In this document: one piece after another, positions 6,171-12,156 of the stretch | How positions within the stretch are numbered: position 1 is the stretch's first letter | Layout: each line of letters starts with the position of its first letter | NCBI GenBank assembly: GCA_045536015.1 | Contig: JAZSMS010000055.1 | Span: 1-12,156 of the forward strand | Reading direction: 5' to 3' | Length of the DNA stretch: 12,156 nt | DNA from: JAZSMS01 sp045536015 | GTDB taxonomy: Bacteria; Bacillota; Clostridia; Christensenellales; QALW01 | The notes under the pieces: generated by a model | The model's input: the letters and a program-made list of their open reading frames with translations, nothing else | What the model was told of the DNA's origin: nothing | Database searches by the model: none | Program-made: the position numbers and the translations under genes

Positions 6171-7798
6171 TGCAACAAATAAACGGAATTGAGCTTAACC
6201 GCATTTTTACTCTCGGTTATCTCAATCTTAAAAAGAACATAAACACAATAAACGATCTTAACGTTTTCCCCGTACCTGACGGTGATACCGGTACAAATAT
6301 GGTTCACACCTTTGGTGGCGGACTTTCGGGGGCTTCTCAGACAGAAAACGTTGGCGAATATATGCAATCACTTTCAAAGGCAGTTTTGCTTTCGGCACGC
6401 GGAAACTCGGGTGTTATTTTCTCGCAGTTTATTCATGGCTTATCGCGTGGTTTTAAAGATAAAAGCGAAATTACCTTTGCTGACTTTGCACAGGCTTTTG
6501 CGTATGCAACAGAAGATTCTTATAATTCAATAATTTCGCCTACGGAAGGCACTATATTAACCGTTATCCGCCAGGCAAGTGACTTTTTGGCAAACAATTC
6601 CTTTGAAACTCTTGCCGAAGGCGTTGAGGCATTAGTCGAAAATATGCGCACAACTCTTTCGCGCACACCCGAGCTTTTACCCGTTTTAGCCGAGGCAGGC
6701 GTTGTAGATTCGGGCGGTGCAGGCTTAGTTTGCTTTTTTGAGGGCGTACACATGGCAGTTTTAGGTCAAAGCATTGACGAATCTGCCGATTTATCCGAGC
6801 TTTTAACCTCGCCCTCTGCCAATATTTCTACCAGCTTTGGTCCCGATAGCGAGCTTGAATACGGCTATTGCACCGAATTTATTCTTCAGCTTTTAAATGC
6901 AAAGACAGATATTTCTGCATTCTCACGCGATGAGTTTGTAAAGCCACTTGAAAATATGGGCAATTCAATAGTTGCAGTAGTTCAGGGCAGTATAGTTAAA
7001 ATCCATATTCATACATTTACTCCCGAAAAAGTGCTTGCATACGCACGCTCTTTCGGCGAATTTGTTACAATTAAAATTGAAAATATGTCGGTTCAGCATA
7101 ACGAATCGGTTGCCAAAGAAAAAAAGGAGCATCTTAAGTACGCTATCGTTGCCGTTGCGCAAGGCGAAGGCATTATAGACTATTTTTACAGCATCGGTGC
7201 TAACGTAGTTATTAACGGAGGGCAAACCAATAACCCTTCGGTAGAAGCATTTTTAGATGCCTTTAATTCTTTAGATGCCGAGCATATTATCGTGCTTCCC
7301 GACAACTCAAATATCATACTTACGGCAAACCAAGCCGCAGATATGTATAAAGGCGCAAATGTGCATATTATACCAACTACCTCGGTTGTCGAAGGATATT
7401 CGGCACTTTCTATGATGAACCTTTGGTGCGATACGGTAGAAGAGCTTTTAGAGGATATGTCTAGCGGACTTTCGCAAGTTATTACCGCAAGCGTTACAAC
7501 AGCAACACGAAATGTAGATTTAAACGGCGTACACGTTGAAAAAGATAAGTATATTGGTATTGCAAAAAAGGAAATTCTTGTTTGCGGTGATAACAAAGTC
7601 AGCGTTGCCTCTGAGCTTATAAAGAAAATAACCGATGAGATTGAAAAAGACGTAATTATCGTCTTTTACGGCAAAAACGTGTCACCCTCTGAGGTTGATG
7701 CGCTTACACAAATTTTAGAGAAACGCTATCCCCTTGCCGACATTGGCTTTATTGAAGGAAAACAAGAAGTATATGATTTTATTATTTCATTAGAATAA
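6170..7798 (+). CDS. fakA: Fatty acid kinase ATP-binding subunit FakA (DAK2/DhaL domain protein)
   Basis: This 542-residue protein has the usual length and three-part layout of FakA. The N-terminal DAK2 kinase domain (about 1-200) has PVPDGDTGTNM (34-44) with Asp37 and Asp39 as Mg-ATP ligands, ARGNSGVIFSQ (76-86), SPTEGTILTV (123-132) and DSGGAGLV (180-187). The middle domain (about 220-310) keeps EYGYCTEF (230-237) and KIHIHT (277-282); Cys234, His279 and His281 match the Cys-His-His metal site described for Staphylococcus aureus FakA. The C-terminal part (about 322-542) is DegV-like and is expected to bind FakB. FakA phosphorylates the carboxyl group of a FakB-bound fatty acid with ATP. Its ATG overlaps the stop of the second fakB by one base. 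plsX follows after 11 bases. All catalytic residues I know are present. Confidence 0.95.
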   Translation: MQQINGIELNRIFTLGYLNLKKNINTINDLNVFPVPDGDTGTNMVHTFGGGLSGASQTENVGEYMQSLSKAVLLSARGNSGVIFSQFIHGLSRGFKDKSEITFADFAQAFAYATEDSYNSIISPTEGTILTVIRQASDFLANNSFETLAEGVEALVENMRTTLSRTPELLPVLAEAGVVDSGGAGLVCFFEGVHMAVLGQSIDESADLSELLTSPSANISTSFGPDSELEYGYCTEFILQLLNAKTDISAFSRDEFVKPLENMGNSIVAVVQGSIVKIHIHTFTPEKVLAYARSFGEFVTIKIENMSVQHNESVAKEKKEHLKYAIVAVAQGEGIIDYFYSIGANVVINGGQTNNPSVEAFLDAFNSLDAEHIIVLPDNSNIILTANQAADMYKGANVHIIPTTSVVEGYSALSMMNLWCDTVEELLEDMSSGLSQVITASVTTATRNVDLNGVHVEKDKYIGIAKKEILVCGDNKVSVASELIKKITDEIEKDVIIVFYGKNVSPSEVDALTQILEKRYPLADIGFIEGKQEVYDFIISLE

Positions 7799-7809
7799 GG
7801 ATAATTAAA

Positions 7810-8811
7810 ATGAAAAAGATCATTATTGATACTTTAGGCGCCGATAATGGCGCCGAACTGATTATTAACGGTGTACTTTCAGCACTAAAAAACGGTATTG
7901 ACTTTTTTCCCGTATTAGTAGGACCCAAACAGCTTATTGACGATTGCTTTACTTCCGCAGGCTACAATCAAGATAACTATGAGGTTGTTGACACAAGCGA
8001 ATTTATTTCTGCTAGTGATATTCCTACCTGTATTTTTGGCGGACGTGATAATACGTCAATGGCGCTTGCCCTTGACCGTTTAAAAGCCGATAGCGAATGT
8101 ATTGCTCTTGCCTCAGCAGGCAATACAGGCGTATTATTAGTTGGTTCTATCTGCCGCGTGGGCTTGCTTCCTTCGCTTAAATTCCCCGCACTTTGCTCTG
8201 CTCTTCCCTGTGCAAGCGACGAAAATCTTCTTTGCCTTGTAGATTGCGGTGCAAATATCGAGTGCACGGCTTCAGATCTTGTACGCTATGCAAAAATGGG
8301 CAACGTTTTTTCGTCCTGCTACTGCCAGATTCCCTCGCCACGCATTGGTCTTATGTCAGTAGGCAGAGAAAAGCAAAAAGGCACCGCCGTTACAAAAGAA
8401 GCTTTTGGGCTTTTAAGTGAGCTTGACTTAAACTTTATTGGCAATCTTGAAGGCAGCGATATTGTTTCGGGCTATGCAGACGTTATCGTTTGCGACGGAT
8501 ATGCAGGCAACCTTTTGCTTAAGGCAACCGAGGCTGCGGGTAAAGCCGCAATGGAAGTTGTTTCGCGCGTTGCCGATGAAGAGCTTGCAAACAAAATAAA
8601 TGCACAGCTTTTTAAAAAGTTTGACTTTAATTCGCAGGGTGCCGCAACCTTTTTAGGCGTTAAAAAGATAATTGTAAAAATGCACGGTGCAGCAGAAGAA
8701 AACACAGTAGAAGCTTCTATCAGACAAATTCTTCGTCTTGATGATGCCGACTTTTCGGCAAAAATGGCACAGGCAATGACTGAAGCAATAAAAAATAAAG
8801 ACAAACATTAA
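7810..8811 (+). CDS. plsX: PlsX-type phosphate acyltransferase, divergent
   Basis: This 333-residue protein has the normal PlsX length. PlsX catalyses acyl-ACP + phosphate to acyl-phosphate + ACP, and the acyl-phosphate feeds the glycerol-3-phosphate acyltransferase PlsY. Recognisable blocks are SAGNTGVLL (102-110), LVDCGANIECTASDLVRYAKMG (143-164), GREKQKGTAVTKEAFGLL (185-202), NFIGNLEGSDI (208-218) and VIVCDGYAGNLLLKATE (225-241). The N-terminus differs: the usual 'DAMGGDxAP' reads DTLGADNGA (7-15), and the 'GGAPLLG' block near the C-terminus is GAATFLG (277-283). Start ATG with AAGGA 8 bases upstream, 11 bases after fakA. Placement after two fakBs and fakA, rather than in the common fapR-plsX-fab-acpP order, points to a module centred on acyl-phosphate from free or recycled fatty acids. 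A PlsX paralogue with altered function cannot be excluded. Confidence 0.92.
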   Translation: MKKIIIDTLGADNGAELIINGVLSALKNGIDFFPVLVGPKQLIDDCFTSAGYNQDNYEVVDTSEFISASDIPTCIFGGRDNTSMALALDRLKADSECIALASAGNTGVLLVGSICRVGLLPSLKFPALCSALPCASDENLLCLVDCGANIECTASDLVRYAKMGNVFSSCYCQIPSPRIGLMSVGREKQKGTAVTKEAFGLLSELDLNFIGNLEGSDIVSGYADVIVCDGYAGNLLLKATEAAGKAAMEVVSRVADEELANKINAQLFKKFDFNSQGAATFLGVKKIIVKMHGAAEENTVEASIRQILRLDDADFSAKMAQAMTEAIKNKDKH

Positions 8812-8825
8812 ATGCTTGTCTTTTT
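8797..8825. terminator. Bidirectional terminator with the plsX stop codon in its loop
   Basis: AAAGACAA (8797-8804) pairs with TTGTCTTT (8816-8823). After one A/C mismatch, CAT (8806-8808) pairs with ATG (8812-8814), leaving a 3-base loop that is exactly the plsX stop codon TAA (8809-8811). T-rich tails follow on both strands (TTTTTATTTATT on plus, TTTATTTTTTATT on minus). It therefore serves both plsX and the convergent glycosyltransferase, whose stop lies at 8828-8830. Confidence 0.85.
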
Positions 8826-8827
8826 AT

Positions 8828-9847
8828 TTATTCCTTTGTAAGTGATGCTATAAATATAAATTTATGCAGTACGTATCTAAGCGGAATGCACACAAAATAC
8901 GCAAGATTAAACGCCCAAAATAGTGGCATTTGCGTTGTAAAGTATAAAAGCAGGCACATAAGCGTATAAACAAAATAGCTTATAACCTTAAACACAAGCG
9001 TTGACCAGTAGTCATAGCGTGTAATGTTCTTAAAGAATATATATTTATTAAGCAACACGTTTATTAAATATGATACCGCCGCAACACCCGGAAGCGTTAT
9101 CATTATATGCTGATAACCAAGCGTAAGCGATATTATAAGCACCATTATCTCGCTTGCAAGGCAAGCAATAAACGTTCCGCCAGCAAGAACAAAAAGGCTT
9201 TTATAAATTCGCACCGTATCTAAAATCGGGTTAAAGTGTGACGATTCATTTTTACCTATGTAAATTGCCTCGATAGGCAAGGTAGAAATTTTTAATCCCA
9301 TTTTTGCCGCATAGTAAAGCACATTCATTTCGTAATCATACTTATTCTTTTCTACATTTACCATCCAGTTTATATAGTCGGCAGAAAAACCTCTTAATCC
9401 CGATTGGTTATCAGATAAATATCTGTTTGCAAGCAGGGCATAAACAAAGCGAGAAAGATTATTTCCTATTTTAGAGCGAAGCGGAATTTTTGTTTTTCGC
9501 TCACGCACGGTTAAAACAAACTTTTCGCCCTTTTTAAGTTGCGTATCTACTCGCACAACGTCCTCTACCCTATGCTGTCCGTCAGCATCACAGGTTATAA
9601 AGTGAGTGCAATCAGGAATATTCTCTGAAATATAACGCATACCTGCCTTTAAGGCACCGCCCTTGCCCATATTTTTTTCAAGCTTTATAACGGTAGCCTT
9701 TTGACTTGCAATTTCAAAAATTTTGTCAAATTCTCTTCCGCTTCCGTCATTTACAACAAGTGCCGAAAAATTTTTTTCTGCCAAGCCGTCAATAAGCTTT
9801 ATAAGCTGCTGATCAGGCTCAAAGGCAGGAATTAACACAACTGTCAA
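8828..9847 (-). CDS. GT2 glycosyltransferase fused to a GtrA-like membrane domain
   Basis: This 339-residue two-domain protein has a GT-A domain (about 1-215) with VVNDGSG (31-37), the metal-binding CDADGQH (86-92), DNQSGLRGF (146-154), YEMN (172-175) and ESSHFNPILDTVRIY (201-215). These are marks of the dolichyl/polyprenyl-phosphate sugar synthase group. Residues about 217-335 carry four hydrophobic segments of the GtrA type, with LNKYIFFKN (266-274) between the second and third. In many genomes the GT2 (GtrB-like) and GtrA parts are separate genes; here they are one. The likely reaction is transfer of glucose or another sugar from a nucleotide donor to undecaprenyl phosphate, with GtrA helping flip the product. 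The start is TTG at 9847-9845: GGAGG sits 8 bases upstream and the N-terminus fits the family. It follows the second membrane-anchored hydrolase by 17 bases and ends in the shared terminator. Confidence 0.9.
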   Translation of the reverse strand: MTVVLIPAFEPDQQLIKLIDGLAEKNFSALVVNDGSGREFDKIFEIASQKATVIKLEKNMGKGGALKAGMRYISENIPDCTHFITCDADGQHRVEDVVRVDTQLKKGEKFVLTVRERKTKIPLRSKIGNNLSRFVYALLANRYLSDNQSGLRGFSADYINWMVNVEKNKYDYEMNVLYYAAKMGLKISTLPIEAIYIGKNESSHFNPILDTVRIYKSLFVLAGGTFIACLASEIMVLIISLTLGYQHIMITLPGVAAVSYLINVLLNKYIFFKNITRYDYWSTLVFKVISYFVYTLMCLLLYFTTQMPLFWAFNLAYFVCIPLRYVLHKFIFIASLTKE

Positions 9848-9864
9848 TTATTTATCCTCCAAAG

Positions 9865-10797
9865 TTATTTTAAATTCTTTTGTAAAAAATCATCTATCAT
9901 TTTTATAATTTCGTCATTTGCGGTTCCGTCAATATCAAAAAGCAAATTGGTGTGACCGCTGTTATCTGGAAATTCTCGTACACAGCACGTTACGTTTTGC
10001 GCGGTTTTATCAACCTGCGATATTATAGAAAACTCATCAAGCGGAACTTCTTTATCCTCCGCGCCGTGAATTAACAAAACGGGAGTATCACTTTTTTCAA
10101 TTTCTTCCTTTGCGCTTAGCGAAACTGTTTTTTTGCCAAACAACGCTACTTGGTAGCACCACAAAAAACCGTAATTCCCGTACGCAAAAGCACCTACGTA
10201 TTTTTTTGCGGCACTTATAACGCCGTCCATTGCACTGTCAATTCCGCTTACGGATATTACTGCCGAAATTTTATATCCGTACCCAAGCGCGCAGCAAACG
10301 GCATATCCTCCGCGAGAATGCCCCATCAAAACTACGTCACCGTATCCAAAATTTTCATTTTGATTTAAATATTTAAGCGCAGCTTCCACGTCTAAAGCTT
10401 CTTGCGGAAAACCTACCGAGCTTTTACCCTGCGACGTACAACTTCCCGTTACGTTAAACGCAAAAACCGACCAACCGCAGTCAAGCAACTCGCTTATCTG
10501 ATAAAGGTAATCATCAGCACATGCGTTAAAGCCGGGAGCAATTACTATAAGCGCGTTCTTATCATTTTTTTCACTTTTATAAAGATATCCGCAAAGCATA
10601 TTTTTGCCCGATAAAAAGCGTTTTTCTATGCGCGCATCAAGCAATGCATCAAATCCATCGGGAACGCTTACGCAATTATACCTTGTAAATATACTATCAT
10701 AGATAACCTTTGTTACCACCATTGAGGCGGTAACAAAAACTAAAATAACGGCAATAATAACTATCAGTATCCTTTTTACTTTTAATATTATTATCAC
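9865..10797 (-). CDS. Membrane-anchored alpha/beta hydrolase with Ser-Asp-His triad
   Basis: This protein of up to 310 residues has a strongly hydrophobic N-terminal segment (about 9-33), probably a membrane anchor, and an alpha/beta-hydrolase domain from about residue 80. Markers are LIVIAPGFNA (83-92), the nucleophile elbow MGHSRGG (158-164) with Ser161, LLIHGAEDKEVP (241-252) with Asp248, and NSGHTN (279-284) with His282. The triad is complete, so an active esterase, lipase or peptidase-like hydrolase is expected, but I cannot assign a substrate. The start is uncertain. GTG at 10797-10795 gives the longest product, yet AGAGGG abuts it with no spacing. Later Met26 would remove the anchor. 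It is followed after 17 bases by the GT2-GtrA gene, so they form a two-gene unit. It runs divergently from the third hydrolase gene, with only 33 bases between the starts, and I see no convincing promoter for it. Confidence 0.87.
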   Translation of the reverse strand: MIIILKVKRILIVIIAVILVFVTASMVVTKVIYDSIFTRYNCVSVPDGFDALLDARIEKRFLSGKNMLCGYLYKSEKNDKNALIVIAPGFNACADDYLYQISELLDCGWSVFAFNVTGSCTSQGKSSVGFPQEALDVEAALKYLNQNENFGYGDVVLMGHSRGGYAVCCALGYGYKISAVISVSGIDSAMDGVISAAKKYVGAFAYGNYGFLWCYQVALFGKKTVSLSAKEEIEKSDTPVLLIHGAEDKEVPLDEFSIISQVDKTAQNVTCCVREFPDNSGHTNLLFDIDGTANDEIIKMIDDFLQKNLK

Positions 10798-10830
10798 CCT
10801 CTTTAAAACTATTTAACCAAGGAGTTAATT

Positions 10831-11802
10831 ATGCTTTTTAAACCAACAAATTCTTTTGAAATTATCGAAGAAAACGAATTTTTTGACAAATTTCACATTT
10901 TAGAGCAGGAGCTTGATGAATGTAAAACGTCGGGATACTTTTCCTCTTGCGATAATAAAAAACTTTTTTACGAATATTTTCTTTGCGAAAATGCCAAGGC
11001 CAATATCGTCATAGTTCACGGACTTTCTGAATTTACAAAAAAGTTTTATGAAGTTTCGTACTACTTTTTATCTATGGGCTATAACGTTTTTGTATTTGAT
11101 CAGCGTTGTCACGGCTTATCCGAGCGACTTACCGATAACAAAGACCTGTTGCACGTTGACAGTTATCAAGACTACGTTAACGATCTTGAGAAGTTTATAG
11201 ATGAAATAGTGCTTCCTACGCAAAATAAACCGCTTTATCTGTATTCGCACTCAATGGGCGGAGCAATTACCGTCCTTTACTTAAAAAAGCATAAAAACGT
11301 ACAAAAAGCCGTTTTATCGGCACCGCTTTTTGAGCCCGTTATAGGCGTTGTTTCACCCAAAATCGCACGCTCGGGCGTTGGTATGGCATCACTTATAATA
11401 AACAAAAAGCGCAAATTTCCGCTTTCTAAAGAATTTAATCCCGAGGTTAAGTATAACCCAAAATCAGAGGCAAGCTTTGCCCGCTGGACAAGGCATATTT
11501 CATTAAGACGCGAAAACGAGTTTTATCAGACAACCCCTATGTCATGGGGATGGGTAAACGCAACGCTAAAGCTTAGAAAACCCTTAACAAAGCACATTGC
11601 TAAAAAAATTACAACGCCTATTTTGCTTGTAACTGCAAAGAAAGATACGGTTGTTGACTGTGTTTCGCATTACGAATTTGCAAAAAACTGTACGTGTTGT
11701 ACGTTAGAAGAAATAGAAAACTGCGGTCACGCTATTTTATCAGGTGACGAGCGAATTTTATCACAGCATCTTACTTCGGTTTTCAGTTTTTTTGAAAACT
11801 AA
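10831..11802 (+). CDS. Lysophospholipase / monoacylglycerol lipase-like alpha/beta hydrolase
   Basis: This 323-residue hydrolase has no signal peptide or membrane segment. It resembles the PldB / monoacylglycerol lipase group (serine aminopeptidase S33, Hydrolase_4): a strand and oxyanion region NIVIVHGLSEFTKKF (58-72), FDQRCHGLSE (89-98), the elbow YSHSMGGAI (138-146) with Ser141, TAKKDTVV (268-275) with Asp272, and NCGHAIL (297-303) with His300. The triad is complete. The elbow has Ser139 instead of the first Gly of GxSxG. The insertion at about 175-245, rich in basic and aromatic residues, fits the lid of lipases in this group. The likely role is cleaving an acyl chain from a lysophospholipid or monoglyceride in the cytoplasm, which would release a fatty acid for FakB; this link is inference. 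Start ATG with AAGGAG 6 bases upstream. It appears to be a single-gene transcript ending at 11823-11850. Confidence 0.9.
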   Translation: MLFKPTNSFEIIEENEFFDKFHILEQELDECKTSGYFSSCDNKKLFYEYFLCENAKANIVIVHGLSEFTKKFYEVSYYFLSMGYNVFVFDQRCHGLSERLTDNKDLLHVDSYQDYVNDLEKFIDEIVLPTQNKPLYLYSHSMGGAITVLYLKKHKNVQKAVLSAPLFEPVIGVVSPKIARSGVGMASLIINKKRKFPLSKEFNPEVKYNPKSEASFARWTRHISLRRENEFYQTTPMSWGWVNATLKLRKPLTKHIAKKITTPILLVTAKKDTVVDCVSHYEFAKNCTCCTLEEIENCGHAILSGDERILSQHLTSVFSFFEN

Positions 11803-11822
11803 CCAAGGTTTAATAACTTATT

Positions 11823-11850
11823 GCCGCTTTTTTTAGCGGCTTTATTTTTT
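11823..11850 (+). terminator. Rho-independent terminator of the lysophospholipase-like gene
   Basis: GCCGCT (11823-11828) pairs with AGCGGC (11835-11840) around a 6-T loop and is followed by TTTATTTTTTTT. It begins 20 bases after the stop codon of the upstream hydrolase gene and closes that transcript. Confidence 0.88.
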
Positions 11851-11864
11851 TTCTAATTTTTCTC

Positions 11865-12142
11865 TTAGCCAAACCATTGTAACTTGAATCAGTTTTAATA
11901 TGTAAAATTTACATTTTAACTGTGTCAAAGCCCTTGATAATATTGCCTATATTACCTGCGGACTTTTCCTTGTTAAAACAAAAATTTTATCATTTTAAAA
12001 TCTCCGACCTAAAACGGCTCAATTTTGAGCAGATTTGGGCGCGGAGGATGAAATAAGGCAGGTCGCCTTATAAAGACGACAAGCACAAGTATGCCTAAAT
12101 TCAGCCGTTTGAGGCTGGTTCAAGTTACAACGGTTTGGCTAA
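11865..12142. repeat. Inverted-repeat-bounded, palindrome-rich element (MITE-like or structured RNA candidate)
   Basis: This gene-free stretch is framed by 28-nt imperfect inverted repeats, left arm 11865-11892 and right arm 12115-12142, matching at 26 of 28 positions (outer end TTAGCCAAACC on the left). Inside are further symmetric pieces: an ATGTAAA/TTTACAT palindrome (11900-11914), an imperfect long hairpin (11927-11966), a perfect GCTCAA/TTGAGC palindrome (12017-12030), AAACGGCT (12012-12019) with its complement at 12103-12110, ATAAGGC/GCCTTAT (12053-12071) and CAGCC/GGCTG (12102-12117). No open frame of useful length is seen. The arms end at TA dinucleotides, which would fit a TA-target transposition, but TA is trivial in this DNA. 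A nonautonomous transposon (MITE) or a dispersed structured repeat is the best reading. The ends are defined only by the repeats. Confidence 0.6.
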
Positions 12143-12156
12143 CCTTTCGCGAACAT

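Larger units (their letters stand above)
11803..12156. other. Gene-free right end of the window
   Basis: After the lysophospholipase-like gene there are 354 bases with no convincing coding region. They hold the terminator (11823-11850), the inverted-repeat element (11865-12142), and 14 bases to the right of it that cannot be interpreted. Base composition is more GC-rich in about 12000-12140 than in the flanking AT-rich DNA. No tRNA or known riboswitch was recognised. Confidence 0.7.

Noticed and set aside
7186..7596. 136-codon minus-strand frame inside fakA
   Set aside because: It is antisense to the conserved C-terminal domain of FakA and shows no recognisable domain, so it is a by-product of codon use.
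11865..12142. CRISPR array or tRNA/riboswitch in the right-end block
   Set aside because: The repeats are inverted and occur once each, not as regularly spaced direct repeats. No tRNA cloverleaf or riboswitch core that I know was visible.
12139..12156. Short minus-strand frame starting ATG at 12156
   Set aside because: It meets a stop codon after five codons and would run into the inverted-repeat arm. Nothing supports a gene.

Overview
The window looks like chromosomal DNA from a low-GC Gram-positive bacterium of the Clostridia type, probably an uncultured anaerobe. The clues are strong GGAGG/AAGGAG ribosome binding sites, sigma-A-type promoters, short intergenic gaps, U-tailed hairpin terminators, and a FakA/FakB/PlsX route to acyl-phosphate. 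The organism assignment is inference; there is no rRNA or other marker gene.

Layout. (1) Positions 1-2263, minus strand: a surface-glycan cassette read right to left from a near-consensus promoter (2235-2263). It holds a DegT-type sugar aminotransferase, a PglC-like phosphoglycosyl transferase and the start of a family-4 glycosyltransferase that runs off the left edge. (2) Positions 2306-4244, minus strand: a membrane-anchored alpha/beta hydrolase with Cys in place of the nucleophilic Ser, then a polysaccharide deacetylase ending in a terminator. (3) Positions 4252-8823, plus strand: the core of the window, a compact four-gene operon fakB-fakB-fakA-plsX with a clear promoter, a candidate operator at its start point, and a terminator whose loop contains the plsX stop codon. 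(4) Positions 8828-10797, minus strand: a second membrane-anchored alpha/beta hydrolase followed by a GT2-GtrA fusion glycosyltransferase. (5) Positions 10831-11802, plus strand: a lysophospholipase/monoacylglycerol-lipase-like hydrolase with its own terminator. (6) Positions 11865-12142: a gene-free block bounded by 28-nt imperfect inverted repeats and packed with smaller palindromes, probably a MITE-like or structured repeat element.

How the genes may work together. FakB binds a free fatty acid, FakA phosphorylates it, and PlsX interconverts acyl-ACP and acyl-phosphate, the donor PlsY uses to start phospholipid synthesis. Three different lipase-fold hydrolases lie within about 8 kb of this operon. 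One reading is a lipid turnover and salvage neighbourhood (hydrolases release fatty acids, FakAB recaptures them) next to envelope-glycan genes. The operon itself is well supported. The functional link to the hydrolases is inference, since they are on separate transcripts and their substrates are unknown. The least explained items are the inverted-repeat element at the right end, the Ser-for-His change in both FakB proteins, and the divergent N-terminal motif of PlsX.
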